Source: Hymenobacter swuensis DY53
Lineage (GTDB): Bacteria > Bacteroidota > Bacteroidia > Cytophagales > Hymenobacteraceae
Direction: 5' to 3'
Assembly (NCBI RefSeq): GCF_000576555.1
Contig: NZ_CP007145.1
Location: 2,728,001-2,792,000 of the forward strand
DNA length: 64,000 bases
Shown here one piece after another: positions 51,842 through 60,378 of the stretch. Numbering within the stretch: position 1 is the stretch's first letter; every line of letters starts with the position of its first letter. The notes under the pieces were generated by a model. That model ran no database searches. It was not told the DNA's origin and saw nothing but the letters and a program-made list of their open reading frames with translations. The position numbers were made by a program, and so were the translations under genes.

Positions 51842-52040
51842 GGTTTTTGGTGGGTGATTTTTAGTTTTTGGCTGTCTGCTTTTGTAGATGAAGTATAGAA
51901 AACACGTATAATACTCCTTGCAAACCGCTGCTCTGTTGATCGAAAAGCAATCAGTGGTTTTTGGCTGTTGGTATTACTGACAAGAAGTACGCAGCCCATA
52001 TAACCAACGGCCAACAACAAAAAACTACCCACCAAAAACC
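51842..52040. repeat. MITE-like element with imperfect terminal inverted repeats
   Basis: GGTTTTTGGTGGGTGATTTT (from 51842) is matched in reverse by a 38-base right end (52003-52040) that closes with ACCCACCAAAAACC. The arms pair over about 34 bases with gaps and enclose about 127 bases of non-coding AT-rich DNA. The ATG of the AlbA_2 gene follows by 5 bases, so its translation signals lie in the element. Confidence 0.65.
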
Positions 52041-52045
52041 AAATA

Positions 52046-52678
52046 ATGACGGAGCTACTGGAGCTGATTCGACAGGGCGAGGGGGAGCGGCTGGAATTCA
52101 AGCAGCGCACTACCCACCCCACGCGCATTGCCCGCACCCTGTCGTCGTTGGCCAATACCCACGGCGGCCGGGTGCTGGTGGGCGTGGACGATGACGGCCG
52201 GATTGTAGGAGTGCGCGACGTGGAAGAGGAGTTCTACCAGCTGCGGCAGGCGGCGCAGCACTTCATCGAGCCGCCGCTGCAGCTGGGTTTCCGGGAAGTG
52301 GAAACCGAAAACGGCCGGACGGTTATCATCGTTACGGTGCCGGAAAGCAGCCAGAAGCCCCACCGCGCCCAGGTGGCGGAAGCCGAATGGCGTACGTATG
52401 TGCGGGTGCGCGACGAAAGTGTACTGGCCAGTTCCCTCACCGAAAAGGTGCTGGAGCGACAGGAACCCGCCGGCCCGCAGTTCGAGCGAATTCCCTTAAA
52501 TAAAGAAGAACTAGCCGTACTGGATTATCTGAGCAAAAATCCGCGTATTACGCTGGCCCAGTACATGAAGCTGCTCAACATCGGGGAGCGGCGCGCTTAT
52601 CGGACCCTTATCAAGCTCACCTTGCACGGCTACATCAAGCACCACGACAAGCAAAAGGAGGTGTATTACACGCTCTGA
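52046..52678 (+). CDS. AlbA_2 (Schlafen-like) domain protein with winged-helix end
   Basis: A 210-residue protein. Residues 1-130 are the AlbA_2 domain: GEGERLEFKQ, TLSSLANTHGGRVLVGVDDD, GVRDVEEEFYQLRQ and the basic LASSLTEKVLERQ. Residues 145-210 form a winged helix (LAVLDYLSKNPRITLAQYMK, RAYRTLIKLTLHGYI). This arrangement is usually linked to nucleic-acid binding and transcriptional control; some schlafen relatives cleave tRNA or rRNA, but no nuclease residues can be confirmed here. It is directly behind a repeat element and overlaps the convergent VOC gene by 13 bases. Confidence 0.85.
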   Translation: MTELLELIRQGEGERLEFKQRTTHPTRIARTLSSLANTHGGRVLVGVDDDGRIVGVRDVEEEFYQLRQAAQHFIEPPLQLGFREVETENGRTVIIVTVPESSQKPHRAQVAEAEWRTYVRVRDESVLASSLTEKVLERQEPAGPQFERIPLNKEELAVLDYLSKNPRITLAQYMKLLNIGERRAYRTLIKLTLHGYIKHHDKQKEVYYTL

Positions 52679-53064
52679 GCGGATTCCAGCAAATCCCAGA
52701 GGTTGCCGTACAAATCGGCGAAAACCAGCACCCGGCCGTAAGGCTCCACCACCGGCGGCCGTACGATGCGCACGCCCTGCGCCAGCAGACGGGCATGGTC
52801 GCGGGCCAGATCATCGGTATAGAGAAACAGGGCCACGCGGCCACCGGTCTGGTTACCGATGGCGGCTTGCTGGGTGGGCGTAGCCGCCCGCGCCAGTAGC
52901 AGCTCGGCCCCGCTTGTGCCAGGCGGTGCCACCCGCACCCAGCGTTTTTCGGCACTCAAGGGCGTGTCTTCCACGAGGGTAAAGCCCAGCTTCTCGGTGT
53001 AGAAGCGGATGGCTTCATCGTAATCGGCCACTACCAGGGTAATGAGGGCAATGCGCTGGGGCAT
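52666..53064 (-). CDS. VOC-family (glyoxalase-like) protein
   Basis: A 132-residue protein of the vicinal oxygen chelate superfamily, starting MPQRIALITLVVADYDEAIR at ATG 53064. The two beta-alpha-beta3 halves are visible (FYTEKLGFTLVEDTPLS, then VALFLYTDDLARDHARLLAQ and VVEPYGRVLVFADLYGNLWD). The usual metal ligands (His, His, Glu) are not complete, so it may be a binding protein or a metal-free member. Its end overlaps the AlbA_2 gene by 13 bases, a compact convergent pair. Confidence 0.85.
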   Translation of the reverse strand: MPQRIALITLVVADYDEAIRFYTEKLGFTLVEDTPLSAEKRWVRVAPPGTSGAELLLARAATPTQQAAIGNQTGGRVALFLYTDDLARDHARLLAQGVRIVRPPVVEPYGRVLVFADLYGNLWDLLESAQSV

Positions 53065-53087
53065 GGGCAGTCGGCTGCTTAAATGAA

Positions 53088-53115
53088 AGAGGCTCATCTG
53101 GACAGATGAACCTCT
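53088..53115 (-). terminator. Hairpin terminator after the Lys-rich small gene
   Basis: 12-base arms (53088-53099 and 53104-53115) with one mismatch and a 4-base loop. On the minus strand the hairpin is followed by TTTCATTT, just after the stop codon at 53123. Confidence 0.6.
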
Positions 53116-53122
53116 TACTATT

Positions 53123-53239
53123 TTAGTCTTGCTGACGAGCTTTCAGGGCTTTCTTCTCGTCTTTGGCGGCCTTCTTTTCCTTGGTGGTTTTAGCGGGCTC
53201 CTTTTTCTTCTCTTTGCGGGGTTCCTGGGCTTTGGCCAT
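53123..53239 (-). CDS. Short Lys/Glu-rich protein
   Basis: A 38-residue frame on the minus strand that starts MAKAQEPRKEKKKEPAKT and ends ALKARQQD. It has 14 Lys and 6 Glu and almost no hydrophobic residues, so it should be unstructured and bind nucleic acid or ribosomes. Similar very small MAKAQ-leading proteins exist in many Bacteroidota, often near cold-shock genes (from memory, not checked). A downstream hairpin fits the end. The gene lies between the VOC and DinB genes on the same strand. Confidence 0.7.
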   Translation of the reverse strand: MAKAQEPRKEKKKEPAKTTKEKKAAKDEKKALKARQQD

Positions 53240-53314
53240 GATGGGGTGTGAGTTGAGAGTGAATGGGACGTATATAACGCACCGCCCGGAGGCAGTGTTG
53301 TAAATCGAAACCTA

Positions 53315-53845
53315 TTATTGCAGCCCGGGCAAATACCGCTCGCGCAGCAAATTCAGGTGATGTGCCTCGTGGCCGGACAGAATGTAGGCCAGGGCCCGCA
53401 CGCTCACGGGCTGGCCGCTGGCCGTGCCCAGCCGGCCCACGGCCTCCGCCGTAAACGACTCCAGCAAACTCAGCGTGGCGGCCCGTACGGTGTCGTACTC
53501 GTGCAGGATGTCGGCCAGCGGGCGGGCGTCAGCGCCGGAGGCGGGCACGTAGTCGTCCTGCTCGAAACCGGGCAGGGCCGTTGTGTCGCCCCGACCGATG
53601 CGCAGGGCGCGGTAAGCGAAGATACGCTCCGTATCGAGCATGTGTACCAGATTTTCTTTGATGCTCCACTTGCCGGGGGCATAGCGAAACAGCGTCTGCT
53701 CCTCCGTGAGGCCGGCCAGCAGCTGGCGCAACTCTTGGGGCTGCCGGCGCAACGCTTCCAGCGGGTCGCCGGTGATTAGCTTCACGTAGGTATGGTAGAA
53801 CGGGGCGTACTCGGGGGCAGCGGGCGGCGTGAGAAACAGGCTCAT
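53315..53845 (-). CDS. DinB-family metal-binding four-helix protein
   Basis: A 176-residue protein from ATG 53845 (MSLFLTPPAAPEYAPFY). The DinB fold shows in the helices EALRRQPQELRQLLAGLTEE, WSIKENLVHMLDTERIFAYR and a C-terminal ILSGHEAHHLNLLRERYL. Histidines in NLVHML and the GHEAHH motif form the metal triad. Members act as thiol or bacillithiol transferases, or their function is unknown. The upstream start at 53884 would add 13 residues and no domain. A minus-strand TACTTTCG lies shortly upstream. Confidence 0.88.
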   Translation of the reverse strand: MSLFLTPPAAPEYAPFYHTYVKLITGDPLEALRRQPQELRQLLAGLTEEQTLFRYAPGKWSIKENLVHMLDTERIFAYRALRIGRGDTTALPGFEQDDYVPASGADARPLADILHEYDTVRAATLSLLESFTAEAVGRLGTASGQPVSVRALAYILSGHEAHHLNLLRERYLPGLQ

Positions 53846-53959
53846 AGAAACGAAAGTAGCGGAATCCGGATAACTTCGGGGCACTCCGGTATTCGGAACG
53901 ATGGTCCTAGCGTTGCCGTCCCGCTAGTTACATCCGACCAACTTCATCCCTTCTTCGCT

Positions 53960-54277
53960 ATGTCCCTGCTACGCAAGCCGGTACCAGAGTGGCTATTATG
54001 GGTGCTCACCTTAGTGGCACTGATGCAGTTATTCGGGTACCTCAACCTGGCCGTCAGCTACAAGTACGAAGTGGATATTACCGAAACGCTGGTGAACATC
54101 CATCCGCCCACGGCCATATCCAAGCACCAGAGGAAACAGCAGCTGCGCGAGCGGGGCAGGGAAATTCGCGAAGCCCAGTTTCGCAGCCTGCTGTACGCGG
54201 GCCTGGCAGCCGCTGCGGCCGTCGGTTTGGCCCTGCGCAACCACCGCCTGCAAACCACTTCAGCCGCTACTCCCTGA
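53960..54277 (+). CDS. Small membrane protein of unknown function
   Basis: A 105-residue protein with two membrane segments, WLLWVLTLVALMQLFGYLNL and SLLYAGLAAAAAVGLAL, separated by a charged cytoplasmic or periplasmic region (KHQRKQQLRERGREIREAQF). Its stop codon TGA overlaps the start codon of the following YdcF gene (TGATG at 54275-54279), so the two are translationally coupled. No family is recognised. The function may relate to the YdcF-type envelope protein. Confidence 0.75.
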   Translation: MSLLRKPVPEWLLWVLTLVALMQLFGYLNLAVSYKYEVDITETLVNIHPPTAISKHQRKQQLRERGREIREAQFRSLLYAGLAAAAAVGLALRNHRLQTTSAATP

Positions 54278-54837
54278 TGCGCCGGCTCCTAACCCGAATC
54301 CTGGGCGGTTTGCTGGTGCTGCTGCTGTTGGCCGCCGGTGGCATTGCCTGTTCGGGCCTCACCGTCCGCCCCAAACCCGCCGACTGCCTGGTGGTGCCCG
54401 GCAATACCGTGAACCCCGACGGCAGCCTCTCCCCGCGCCTGCGGGCCCGCCTCGATGAGGCACTGCGCCTGTACCGCACCGGCCTGAGCCCACTGATTTT
54501 TGTGAGTGGTGGGCTGGGTCGGGAAGGGCACTACGAGGGCACTGCTATGCAACGCTATCTGGTGGGGCAAGGCATCCCGGCCCATGCTATTGTGGTAGAT
54601 AATGCAGGCAACAACACCGAAGCTACGGCCCGCAATTTTGCCCGCCTAGCCCGGGCACGCCACCTAAAGTCGGCCGTGGTGGTGTCGCAGTTCTTCCATC
54701 TGCCGCGCACCCAACTGTTGCTGCGGCAGCAAGGCGTGTCCACGGTATCGGCCTCGGCGGCCCGCTACTGGGAGTTGCGCGACGTTTACGCCCTACTGCG
54801 TGAGGTGCCGGCATACGCCAAGGCCTGGCTTTTCTGA
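54277..54837 (+). CDS. YdcF/SanA-family (DUF218) membrane protein
   Basis: A 186-residue protein with an N-terminal anchor (ILGGLLVLLLLAAGGIAC). The DUF218 core is visible: ADCLVVPGNTVNPDGSLSPR, RLYRTGLSPLIFVSGGLGRE, AIVVDNAGNNTEATARNFAR and SAVVVSQFFHLPRTQLLLRQ. The family includes SanA and ElyC, which act in envelope maintenance at the outer face of the membrane. The enzymatic activity is unproven. It is coupled to the small membrane protein upstream and followed by the YkvA gene 67 bases later. Confidence 0.9.
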   Translation: MRRLLTRILGGLLVLLLLAAGGIACSGLTVRPKPADCLVVPGNTVNPDGSLSPRLRARLDEALRLYRTGLSPLIFVSGGLGREGHYEGTAMQRYLVGQGIPAHAIVVDNAGNNTEATARNFARLARARHLKSAVVVSQFFHLPRTQLLLRQQGVSTVSASAARYWELRDVYALLREVPAYAKAWLF

Positions 54838-54904
54838 GGTGGCCGCTGTAACGCCGGCCCCGAGGCAGCCGTACACGCCCCCACACAACCTCAACTATTC
54901 CCGT

Positions 54905-55426
54905 ATGTCCTCTCTCGTCGAAAAAGGTCTTTCGATTTCCAAAAACGCGCTGTTCAGCGTGTTCCTGAACCGCGCCGGTAAGCTGTTGGGCCGCCCTTTT
55001 AAGGTGGTCATGGTGCTCAACGAAGTAGCCAACAAGCTCGCCAGCAAAGATAGCGGCGACAATAAATTCAAGCAGGTGTTCGATGTGGGCCGCACGCTCG
55101 TGCGGCTGGTGCGCAACTACATCAGCGGCGAGTACCGCCAGATTGATACCGGCACCATCGTGTCGGCGCTGGGCGTGTTGCTCTACACTCTGTCGCCGGT
55201 TGACCTGGTTCCGGACTTTGTTCCGGTAGTTGGTTTTCTGGATGATCTGGCTTTGATCAGCTGGTTTATTGAGAAATTCCAGGGCGAAATTCTGCGCTTC
55301 CGGGAGTGGGAAGAAACCCACGCTGCCCAGGAAACGGATGATATTCCGGCAGCTTCCAAAACGCTGAAAGCCTCCAACACCAACGCCCAGAACGCGCCCG
55401 CCGTGGCTGAATTGGGTCACTCGTAA
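54905..55426 (+). CDS. YkvA-family (DUF1232) membrane protein
   Basis: A 173-residue protein. The DUF1232 motif is LLYTLSPVDLVPDFVPVVGF followed by LDDLALI (around residues 100-126), a short hairpin-like membrane segment with conserved Asp, Pro and Asp-Asp. The N-terminal half is basic and amphipathic, and the tail is polar. The function is unknown, but members are often near the cytoplasmic membrane. ATG 54905 is the natural start. A terminator follows at 55472. Confidence 0.9.
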   Translation: MSSLVEKGLSISKNALFSVFLNRAGKLLGRPFKVVMVLNEVANKLASKDSGDNKFKQVFDVGRTLVRLVRNYISGEYRQIDTGTIVSALGVLLYTLSPVDLVPDFVPVVGFLDDLALISWFIEKFQGEILRFREWEETHAAQETDDIPAASKTLKASNTNAQNAPAVAELGHS

Positions 55427-55471
55427 ATCACAGATTACTGCAGATTGAGGCCAATTAACTGGCTTTTGTGG

Positions 55472-55500
55472 ACGCCCGGCCCGTTGTGGTCGGGCGTTTT
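55472..55500 (+). terminator. Intrinsic terminator after the YkvA gene
   Basis: ACGCCCG (55472-55478) pairs with CGGGCGT (55491-55497), followed by TTTT. It lies 46 bases beyond the YkvA stop codon. Confidence 0.7.
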
Positions 55501-55625
55501 GCGTTGAACGGCTCTACGGAACTCCGCGTTTTCCTCCGCGCAACGCTGTGGGAAGTAACGCCCGCCAGCAGCCGAAGCCGTACTTTTGGGTCTTTCCAAC
55601 CACCTCCACCCCATCCACTTCAAGA

Positions 55626-57887
55626 ATGCGCATCCGTACCCGGCTGGCTTTGCTGGCCCTTACCTTCCTGACTGCCCTGCCGGCCGCCCGCGCCGATGAA
55701 GGCATGTGGCTGCCGCTGCTGCTCAAGCAGCTCAACGAGGCCGACATGCAGAAAAAAGGCCTCAAGCTCACCGCTGAGCAGATTTATTCCATCAACCAGG
55801 GCAGCCTCAAGGATGCCATTGTCCAGTTTGGCGGTGGCTGCACCGGCGAAATCATTTCCGACCAAGGCCTGCTCCTGACCAACCACCACTGTGGCTATAG
55901 TCAGATTCAGAGCCATTCCTCCGTCGAGAAAGACTACCTCACCAACGGCTACTGGGCCATGGACCGCAGCCAGGAATTGCCCAATCCGGGCCTTACGGCC
56001 ACTTTCATTGTGCGCATGGAGGACGTGAGCAGCCAAGTGCTGGCTGGCGTGCCTACCACGGGCATTGTGGAAGCGGAACGCGAGAAGCTGGTGCAGGCTA
56101 ATGGGCAGCGCGTGGCCCATGCTGCCGTGCAGGGCACCGGCTATCAGGCCTTTGTGCGCCCCATGTTTAACGGCAATGAGTACTACCTGTTCGTGACGGA
56201 GGTATTTCAGGACATCCGGCTGGTGGGCGCGCCCCCGAGCAGTATCGGCAAGTTCGGCGGCGACACCGATAACTGGGCCTGGCCCCGCCACACCGGCGAC
56301 TTTAGCATCTTCCGCATCTACGCCGGCCCCGATAACAAGCCGGCCCCTTACTCTCCCGATAACAAGCCCTTCAAGCCTCGCCACCACCTGCCCATTTCCC
56401 TGGGCGGCGTGCAGCCCGGCGACTTTACCATGGTGTTCGGCTTCCCGGGCCGCACCAACGAGTACCTCACCAGCTGGGGTGTGGAGGAAACCTATGCCGT
56501 CTCGAACCCGGCCAAAATTAATGTACGCGACGCCAAGCTGCGGGTGCTGGATGCCGATATGAAGGCTTCTGATAAGGTGCGGATTCAGTACGCGGCCAAA
56601 TACGCCAGCATTGCCAACTACTGGAAAAAGTGGATTGGCGAGAACCGGGGCCTCAAAAAGCTCGATGCCGTACGCGTGAAGCAGCAGCAGGAACAGGTGT
56701 TTCAGCAGTGGGCTGAAAGCGGCGACGCTGCCCGCCGCGCTGCCTTTGCCACGCTGCTCCCCGACCTGAAACGCAACTACGCCACTGCCCGCGACTACAC
56801 CCTGGCCCGCGACTACGTAACGGAAGCCGCCCTGGGAGTGGAGCTGATGGCCTATGCCAACAGCCTGCTGCCGTTGCTGGAACTGGCCGATAACAAGGTA
56901 CCCGCCGCCGAATTGGCCGCCGCTGCCGAAAAAACCAGAAAAGGGTCCGTGGGCTTCTTCCGCAACTACAGTGCCCATACTGACCAGAAAGTAGCCGCCC
57001 AGCTGCTGCCGCTTTACGCTGCCGGCACCCCGGCCGCGCTGCTGCCGGCCTACGTCAAAACCCTGCAGGGACAGTACACCGGCCCCGGCGGGTGGACGGC
57101 GTATGCGGCCCAACTATATGGCAAATCAAAGCTTACCACTCAGGAATCGGCCTTTGCGGTGCTGGATGAGGTAGCCAAGGGCAATGTGCAAACGCTTCGT
57201 CAGGACCCGGCTGTGCTACTGGCGCAGGCCATCATCGGGAACTACCGCACGGTCATTCTGCCTACGTATACCGCTGCCACCGATAACATTGCTCTGCTCC
57301 AGCGCACGTACGTGGCCGGCCTGCGCCTGCAGCAGCCCGAGCGGAAATTCTACCCCGATGCCAACTCTACCCTGCGCCTCGCCTACGGCCAAGTAGCCGG
57401 CTATGAGCCCGCCGACGGCACCAAATACGACTTCTACACCACCCTCGACGGTATTATGGAGAAGGCCGACCCCACCAACCCCGAGTTTGAAGTGCCCGCC
57501 CGCCTTGCTGAGCTGTACAAAAACAAGGATTTTGGTCCTTACGCCTATAAAGGTACCGTGCCCGTGGCCTTCATTGCCACCAACCACACCACCGGCGGCA
57601 ACTCCGGCTCCCCCGTCATCAACGGCCGGGGCGAGCTGATTGGCACCAACTTCGACCGAAACTGGGAAGGCACCATGTCCGACATCATGTTCGACCCCGA
57701 CCGGGTGCGCAACATCACCCTGGATGTGCGTTACATGCTGTTCGTGGTGGATAAATTCGCCGGAGCCGGCCACCTGGTGAAGGAAATGACCCTAGTGGGC
57801 TCCGCTAACGACACCGCCCCAGCCAGCAACGGCAAGAAGCTGGAGAAAGTGAAGGTGAAGCGCAAACCAGCTAAGGAAAAAGCGTAG
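55626..57887 (+). CDS. dpp11: Dipeptidyl-peptidase 11-type serine peptidase (S46)
   Basis: A 753-residue exported peptidase with signal peptide (LALLALTFLTALPAARA). GCTGEIISDQGLLLTNHHCG carries the catalytic His (about 86), and GGNSGSPVINGRGELIG the catalytic Ser660. Eighteen residues after that Ser is Arg678 in FDRNWEG; in this family an Arg at this place marks DPP11, which releases dipeptides with Asp or Glu at the second position, while DPP7 has Gly. It takes part in extracellular or periplasmic peptide use. The long alpha-helical insert between His and Ser is present, so the protein is full length. Confidence 0.93.
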   Translation: MRIRTRLALLALTFLTALPAARADEGMWLPLLLKQLNEADMQKKGLKLTAEQIYSINQGSLKDAIVQFGGGCTGEIISDQGLLLTNHHCGYSQIQSHSSVEKDYLTNGYWAMDRSQELPNPGLTATFIVRMEDVSSQVLAGVPTTGIVEAEREKLVQANGQRVAHAAVQGTGYQAFVRPMFNGNEYYLFVTEVFQDIRLVGAPPSSIGKFGGDTDNWAWPRHTGDFSIFRIYAGPDNKPAPYSPDNKPFKPRHHLPISLGGVQPGDFTMVFGFPGRTNEYLTSWGVEETYAVSNPAKINVRDAKLRVLDADMKASDKVRIQYAAKYASIANYWKKWIGENRGLKKLDAVRVKQQQEQVFQQWAESGDAARRAAFATLLPDLKRNYATARDYTLARDYVTEAALGVELMAYANSLLPLLELADNKVPAAELAAAAEKTRKGSVGFFRNYSAHTDQKVAAQLLPLYAAGTPAALLPAYVKTLQGQYTGPGGWTAYAAQLYGKSKLTTQESAFAVLDEVAKGNVQTLRQDPAVLLAQAIIGNYRTVILPTYTAATDNIALLQRTYVAGLRLQQPERKFYPDANSTLRLAYGQVAGYEPADGTKYDFYTTLDGIMEKADPTNPEFEVPARLAELYKNKDFGPYAYKGTVPVAFIATNHTTGGNSGSPVINGRGELIGTNFDRNWEGTMSDIMFDPDRVRNITLDVRYMLFVVDKFAGAGHLVKEMTLVGSANDTAPASNGKKLEKVKVKRKPAKEKA

Positions 57888-57912
57888 CCCGTTTCGCTTG
57901 ATGAATAAAGAG

Positions 57913-57947
57913 ACGCCCGCCGGAAATGTATCTTCCGGCGGGCGTTT
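57913..57947 (+). terminator. Intrinsic terminator after the DPP11 gene
   Basis: ACGCCCGCCGGAA (57913-57925) and TTCCGGCGGGCGT (57933-57945) form a perfect 13-bp stem followed by T. The next gene starts at 57957. Confidence 0.8.
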
Positions 57948-57956
57948 CCGCTTAAT

Positions 57957-58571
57957 ATGGATCTTACACCGCTATTTTCTAGCCTGCAAGCAATTAGCCA
58001 AAGTCTGAGGCACTCCGGCACCCGTTTGAGGCTCCACTACTCAACAACAACTATTCGCCTGCAGAGGCAAGAAGAAACATCCGCGCACCTGCTTTTCACC
58101 GTGCTGTTTTGGTTGGTAGTCGCGGTAGTCTTTTTGCTCCCTACGTTTATTCAACAGAATTATGAGCTTGGAACACTGCTTCTGCTGGCCGGATTGGTTG
58201 TGGCTTGGCACGCATACCGAAAGCGTAACCGCTTTCCTGATATAGAGGAAATTCGCTTGTATAATCATATACTGGTCGACACGCTGGCTCAGTCTATTGT
58301 CGTAGAACATCTGCATCCCTATTTCCGTCAGCAAATTGCTAAAACCAGCACAGTGGCTTTTGGCGAAGTGCTAGAAGTAAGGGTTCGTAAAAGCACCATC
58401 CAGCCTGCTGACGAGGACTACGGCGAAGTGTATCTACTGCTGACCAATAACACCCGCCTGTATCTGGCCGAAGTTGAAACGATGCAGACGACCCGTAGCA
58501 TAGCCCGTGTACTACAGCAGGTGCTGGGATTACCCGTGGAGCCGGAGCCGAAGGCATGGTGTCAATTCTGA
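57957..58571 (+). CDS. Membrane protein of unknown function
   Basis: A 204-residue protein with two close membrane segments (HLLFTVLFWLVVAVVFLLPT and ELGTLLLLAGLVVAWHAYRK). A cytoplasmic C-terminal half follows, made of amphipathic strands (YNHILVDTLAQSIVVEHLHP, EVYLLLTNNTRLYLAEVET). No family is recognised. Such two-segment proteins with a PH-like or beta-rich tail are common in this phylum. Its base composition is lower in GC than the flanking genes. It ends 42 bases before the amidohydrolase start. Confidence 0.75.
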   Translation: MDLTPLFSSLQAISQSLRHSGTRLRLHYSTTTIRLQRQEETSAHLLFTVLFWLVVAVVFLLPTFIQQNYELGTLLLLAGLVVAWHAYRKRNRFPDIEEIRLYNHILVDTLAQSIVVEHLHPYFRQQIAKTSTVAFGEVLEVRVRKSTIQPADEDYGEVYLLLTNNTRLYLAEVETMQTTRSIARVLQQVLGLPVEPEPKAWCQF

Positions 58572-58613
58572 AAGGCCGCGTTACCTTGTACAGCACTCTC
58601 CCCTTCGCCAGCT

Positions 58614-59897
58614 ATGCGTCTTTTGTGGTCTTTTGCAACCGCCCTGCTTTTCAGCATTACCTGGTCAACTTCCGCTCAGACTTCTTCCTCCGCCCCTCAA
58701 CCGGCCCTGCTCCTGCGCCCCGCCGCCGTGTTCGACGGTGAAACCCTGCACCCGGGTTGGGCGGTACTCACGGAGGACAGTAAGATAAAAGCCGTAGGTC
58801 CCGCCGCCCAGCTCCAGGCTCCGGCCGGCGCGCAGGTGCTGGAGTTGCCGGGCCTTACGCTGCTGCCCGGCCTTATTGAAGGCCACAGTCACCTGCTGCT
58901 CCACCCCTACAATGAAACTCCGTGGAACGACCAGGTACTGCTGGAATCGGAAGCATTGCGGGTGGCCCGAGCTACGGTACACGCCCGCGCTACCTTGGCC
59001 GCCGGCTTCACCACCGCCCGCGACCTGGGCTCAGAAGGAGCTGGCTTTGCCGATGTAGGGTTGAAACAGGCCATTGACCAGGGCCTGATACCCGGGCCGC
59101 GTCTACTCGTAGCCACCCGGGCCCTGGTAGCTACCGGCAGCTACGGCCCCAAGCTTTCCGCCGACGTAGACGTGCCCCAGGGCGCGCAGGAAGCCGACGG
59201 CGTGGACAGCATCGTGCGGGCCGTGCGCGAGCAGATGGGCAAGGGAGCCGATATTATTAAGGTGTACGCCGACTACCGCTGGGGGCCCAACGAGTCCAGC
59301 CGCCCTACCTTCTCGCAGGAAGAACTGAACCTGATTGTACAAACCGCCCGCAGTGCCGGCCGCCCCGTGGTGGCCCACGCCAGCACGCCCGAAGGCATGC
59401 GCCGCGCCACGCTGGCCGGCGTGCAAACCATTGAGCACGGCGACGGGGGCACGCTGGAAGTATTCCGGCTGATGAAGCAGCGCGGGGTAGCCCTCTGCCC
59501 TACCGTGGCCGCCGGCGAGGCCATTTCGCGCTACCGGGGCTGGCAGCCCGGTACCACGCCCGAGCCGGAACGCATCCGCCAGAAGCGGGAAAGCATGCGG
59601 CTGGCCCTGCAAAGCGGTGTGGAATTGGCCATCGGGGGCGACGTGGGGGTGTTTGCGCACGGCGACAACCTACGAGAAGCCGAGCAGCTGGTACGTACCT
59701 ACGGCCTCACGCCTCTGCAGGTGCTACGCGGCCTCACCGCCACCAACGCCCGCCTGTTCCAGCTTCCTGACCGGGGCCGCCTCCAGCCCGGCCTCCTCGC
59801 CGACCTCATTGCTGTTTCCGGTGACCCCACCCAGGATGTGGCCGCCCTACGGCAGGTACGGCTGGTGGTGAAAGGTGGAGTAATTACAAAACAATAG
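58614..59897 (+). CDS. Amidohydrolase family protein (imidazolonepropionase-like), exported
   Basis: A 427-residue metal hydrolase with signal peptide (FATALLFSITWSTSAQ). The TIM-barrel metal ligands are in order: EGHSHLLLHP (His-x-His), IIKVYADY (bridging Lys), VVAHAST, TIEHGDG and AIGGDVGVFAHG (Asp). The C-terminal metal-dependent end (LFQLPDRGRLQPGLLADLIA) closes the small beta sandwich. Members hydrolyse cyclic amides, dipeptides or Xaa-Pro bonds; Asp/Lys placement fits prolidase- or imidazolonase-like enzymes. Export suggests that it acts on dipeptides in the periplasm, possibly products of the DPP11 upstream. That link is inference. Confidence 0.92.
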   Translation: MRLLWSFATALLFSITWSTSAQTSSSAPQPALLLRPAAVFDGETLHPGWAVLTEDSKIKAVGPAAQLQAPAGAQVLELPGLTLLPGLIEGHSHLLLHPYNETPWNDQVLLESEALRVARATVHARATLAAGFTTARDLGSEGAGFADVGLKQAIDQGLIPGPRLLVATRALVATGSYGPKLSADVDVPQGAQEADGVDSIVRAVREQMGKGADIIKVYADYRWGPNESSRPTFSQEELNLIVQTARSAGRPVVAHASTPEGMRRATLAGVQTIEHGDGGTLEVFRLMKQRGVALCPTVAAGEAISRYRGWQPGTTPEPERIRQKRESMRLALQSGVELAIGGDVGVFAHGDNLREAEQLVRTYGLTPLQVLRGLTATNARLFQLPDRGRLQPGLLADLIAVSGDPTQDVAALRQVRLVVKGGVITKQ

Positions 59898-59906
59898 CTT
59901 GTAGCC

Positions 59907-60371
59907 ATGACGACTCCGCAGTTAGAGAAGCTTATACTCCAGTCTTTACCACTTTTTGTACCGCATGAAGCAACTGAGGATAGCGTATTTGAACTTCTTT
60001 TAAGAGAGCAAGTTCCCGCTGACCTCGCAACTCAAATTATACTGTTCGTCCCAACAGCTTTTGGGCGAATATTTATGCAAAAATTCCAAGTGGATTTTCC
60101 TGAAACATTCGTTCTACAATACTCCGATGGTACAACGCTGGAAGGACTATCATGGGCCGATGAGCCTGTTTATGCGGCGGCTCAGCGTATAGCGGAAGCA
60201 GCAATAGATAGAGGAGAATGGCAAGAAAATTTTCATTTTGAAATAGCCTCTTGGAGTTCTGAGGTAGGTGTCATCAGTCAAGCGTTAGTTGAGGGGCATA
60301 AACCACAGAGCCTTACCCTCCAAAAATTGCAAATCAATGGAGACATAGGTCCTCGGCCTATTTCCTATTAA
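59907..60371 (+). CDS. Protein of unknown function, low GC
   Basis: A 154-residue soluble protein that starts 10 bases after the amidohydrolase stop codon. It has a helical start (EKLILQSLPLFVPHEATEDS), a strand region (FQVDFPETFVLQYSDGTTLE) and a C-terminal helix (SQALVEGHKPQSLTLQKLQI). I cannot assign a family; the layout is reminiscent of small immunity-like proteins, but nothing proves this. The gene is clearly richer in A+T than its neighbours and uses different codons, a sign of recent arrival. Confidence 0.7.
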   Translation: MTTPQLEKLILQSLPLFVPHEATEDSVFELLLREQVPADLATQIILFVPTAFGRIFMQKFQVDFPETFVLQYSDGTTLEGLSWADEPVYAAAQRIAEAAIDRGEWQENFHFEIASWSSEVGVISQALVEGHKPQSLTLQKLQINGDIGPRPISY

Positions 60372-60378
60372 TGAATCA

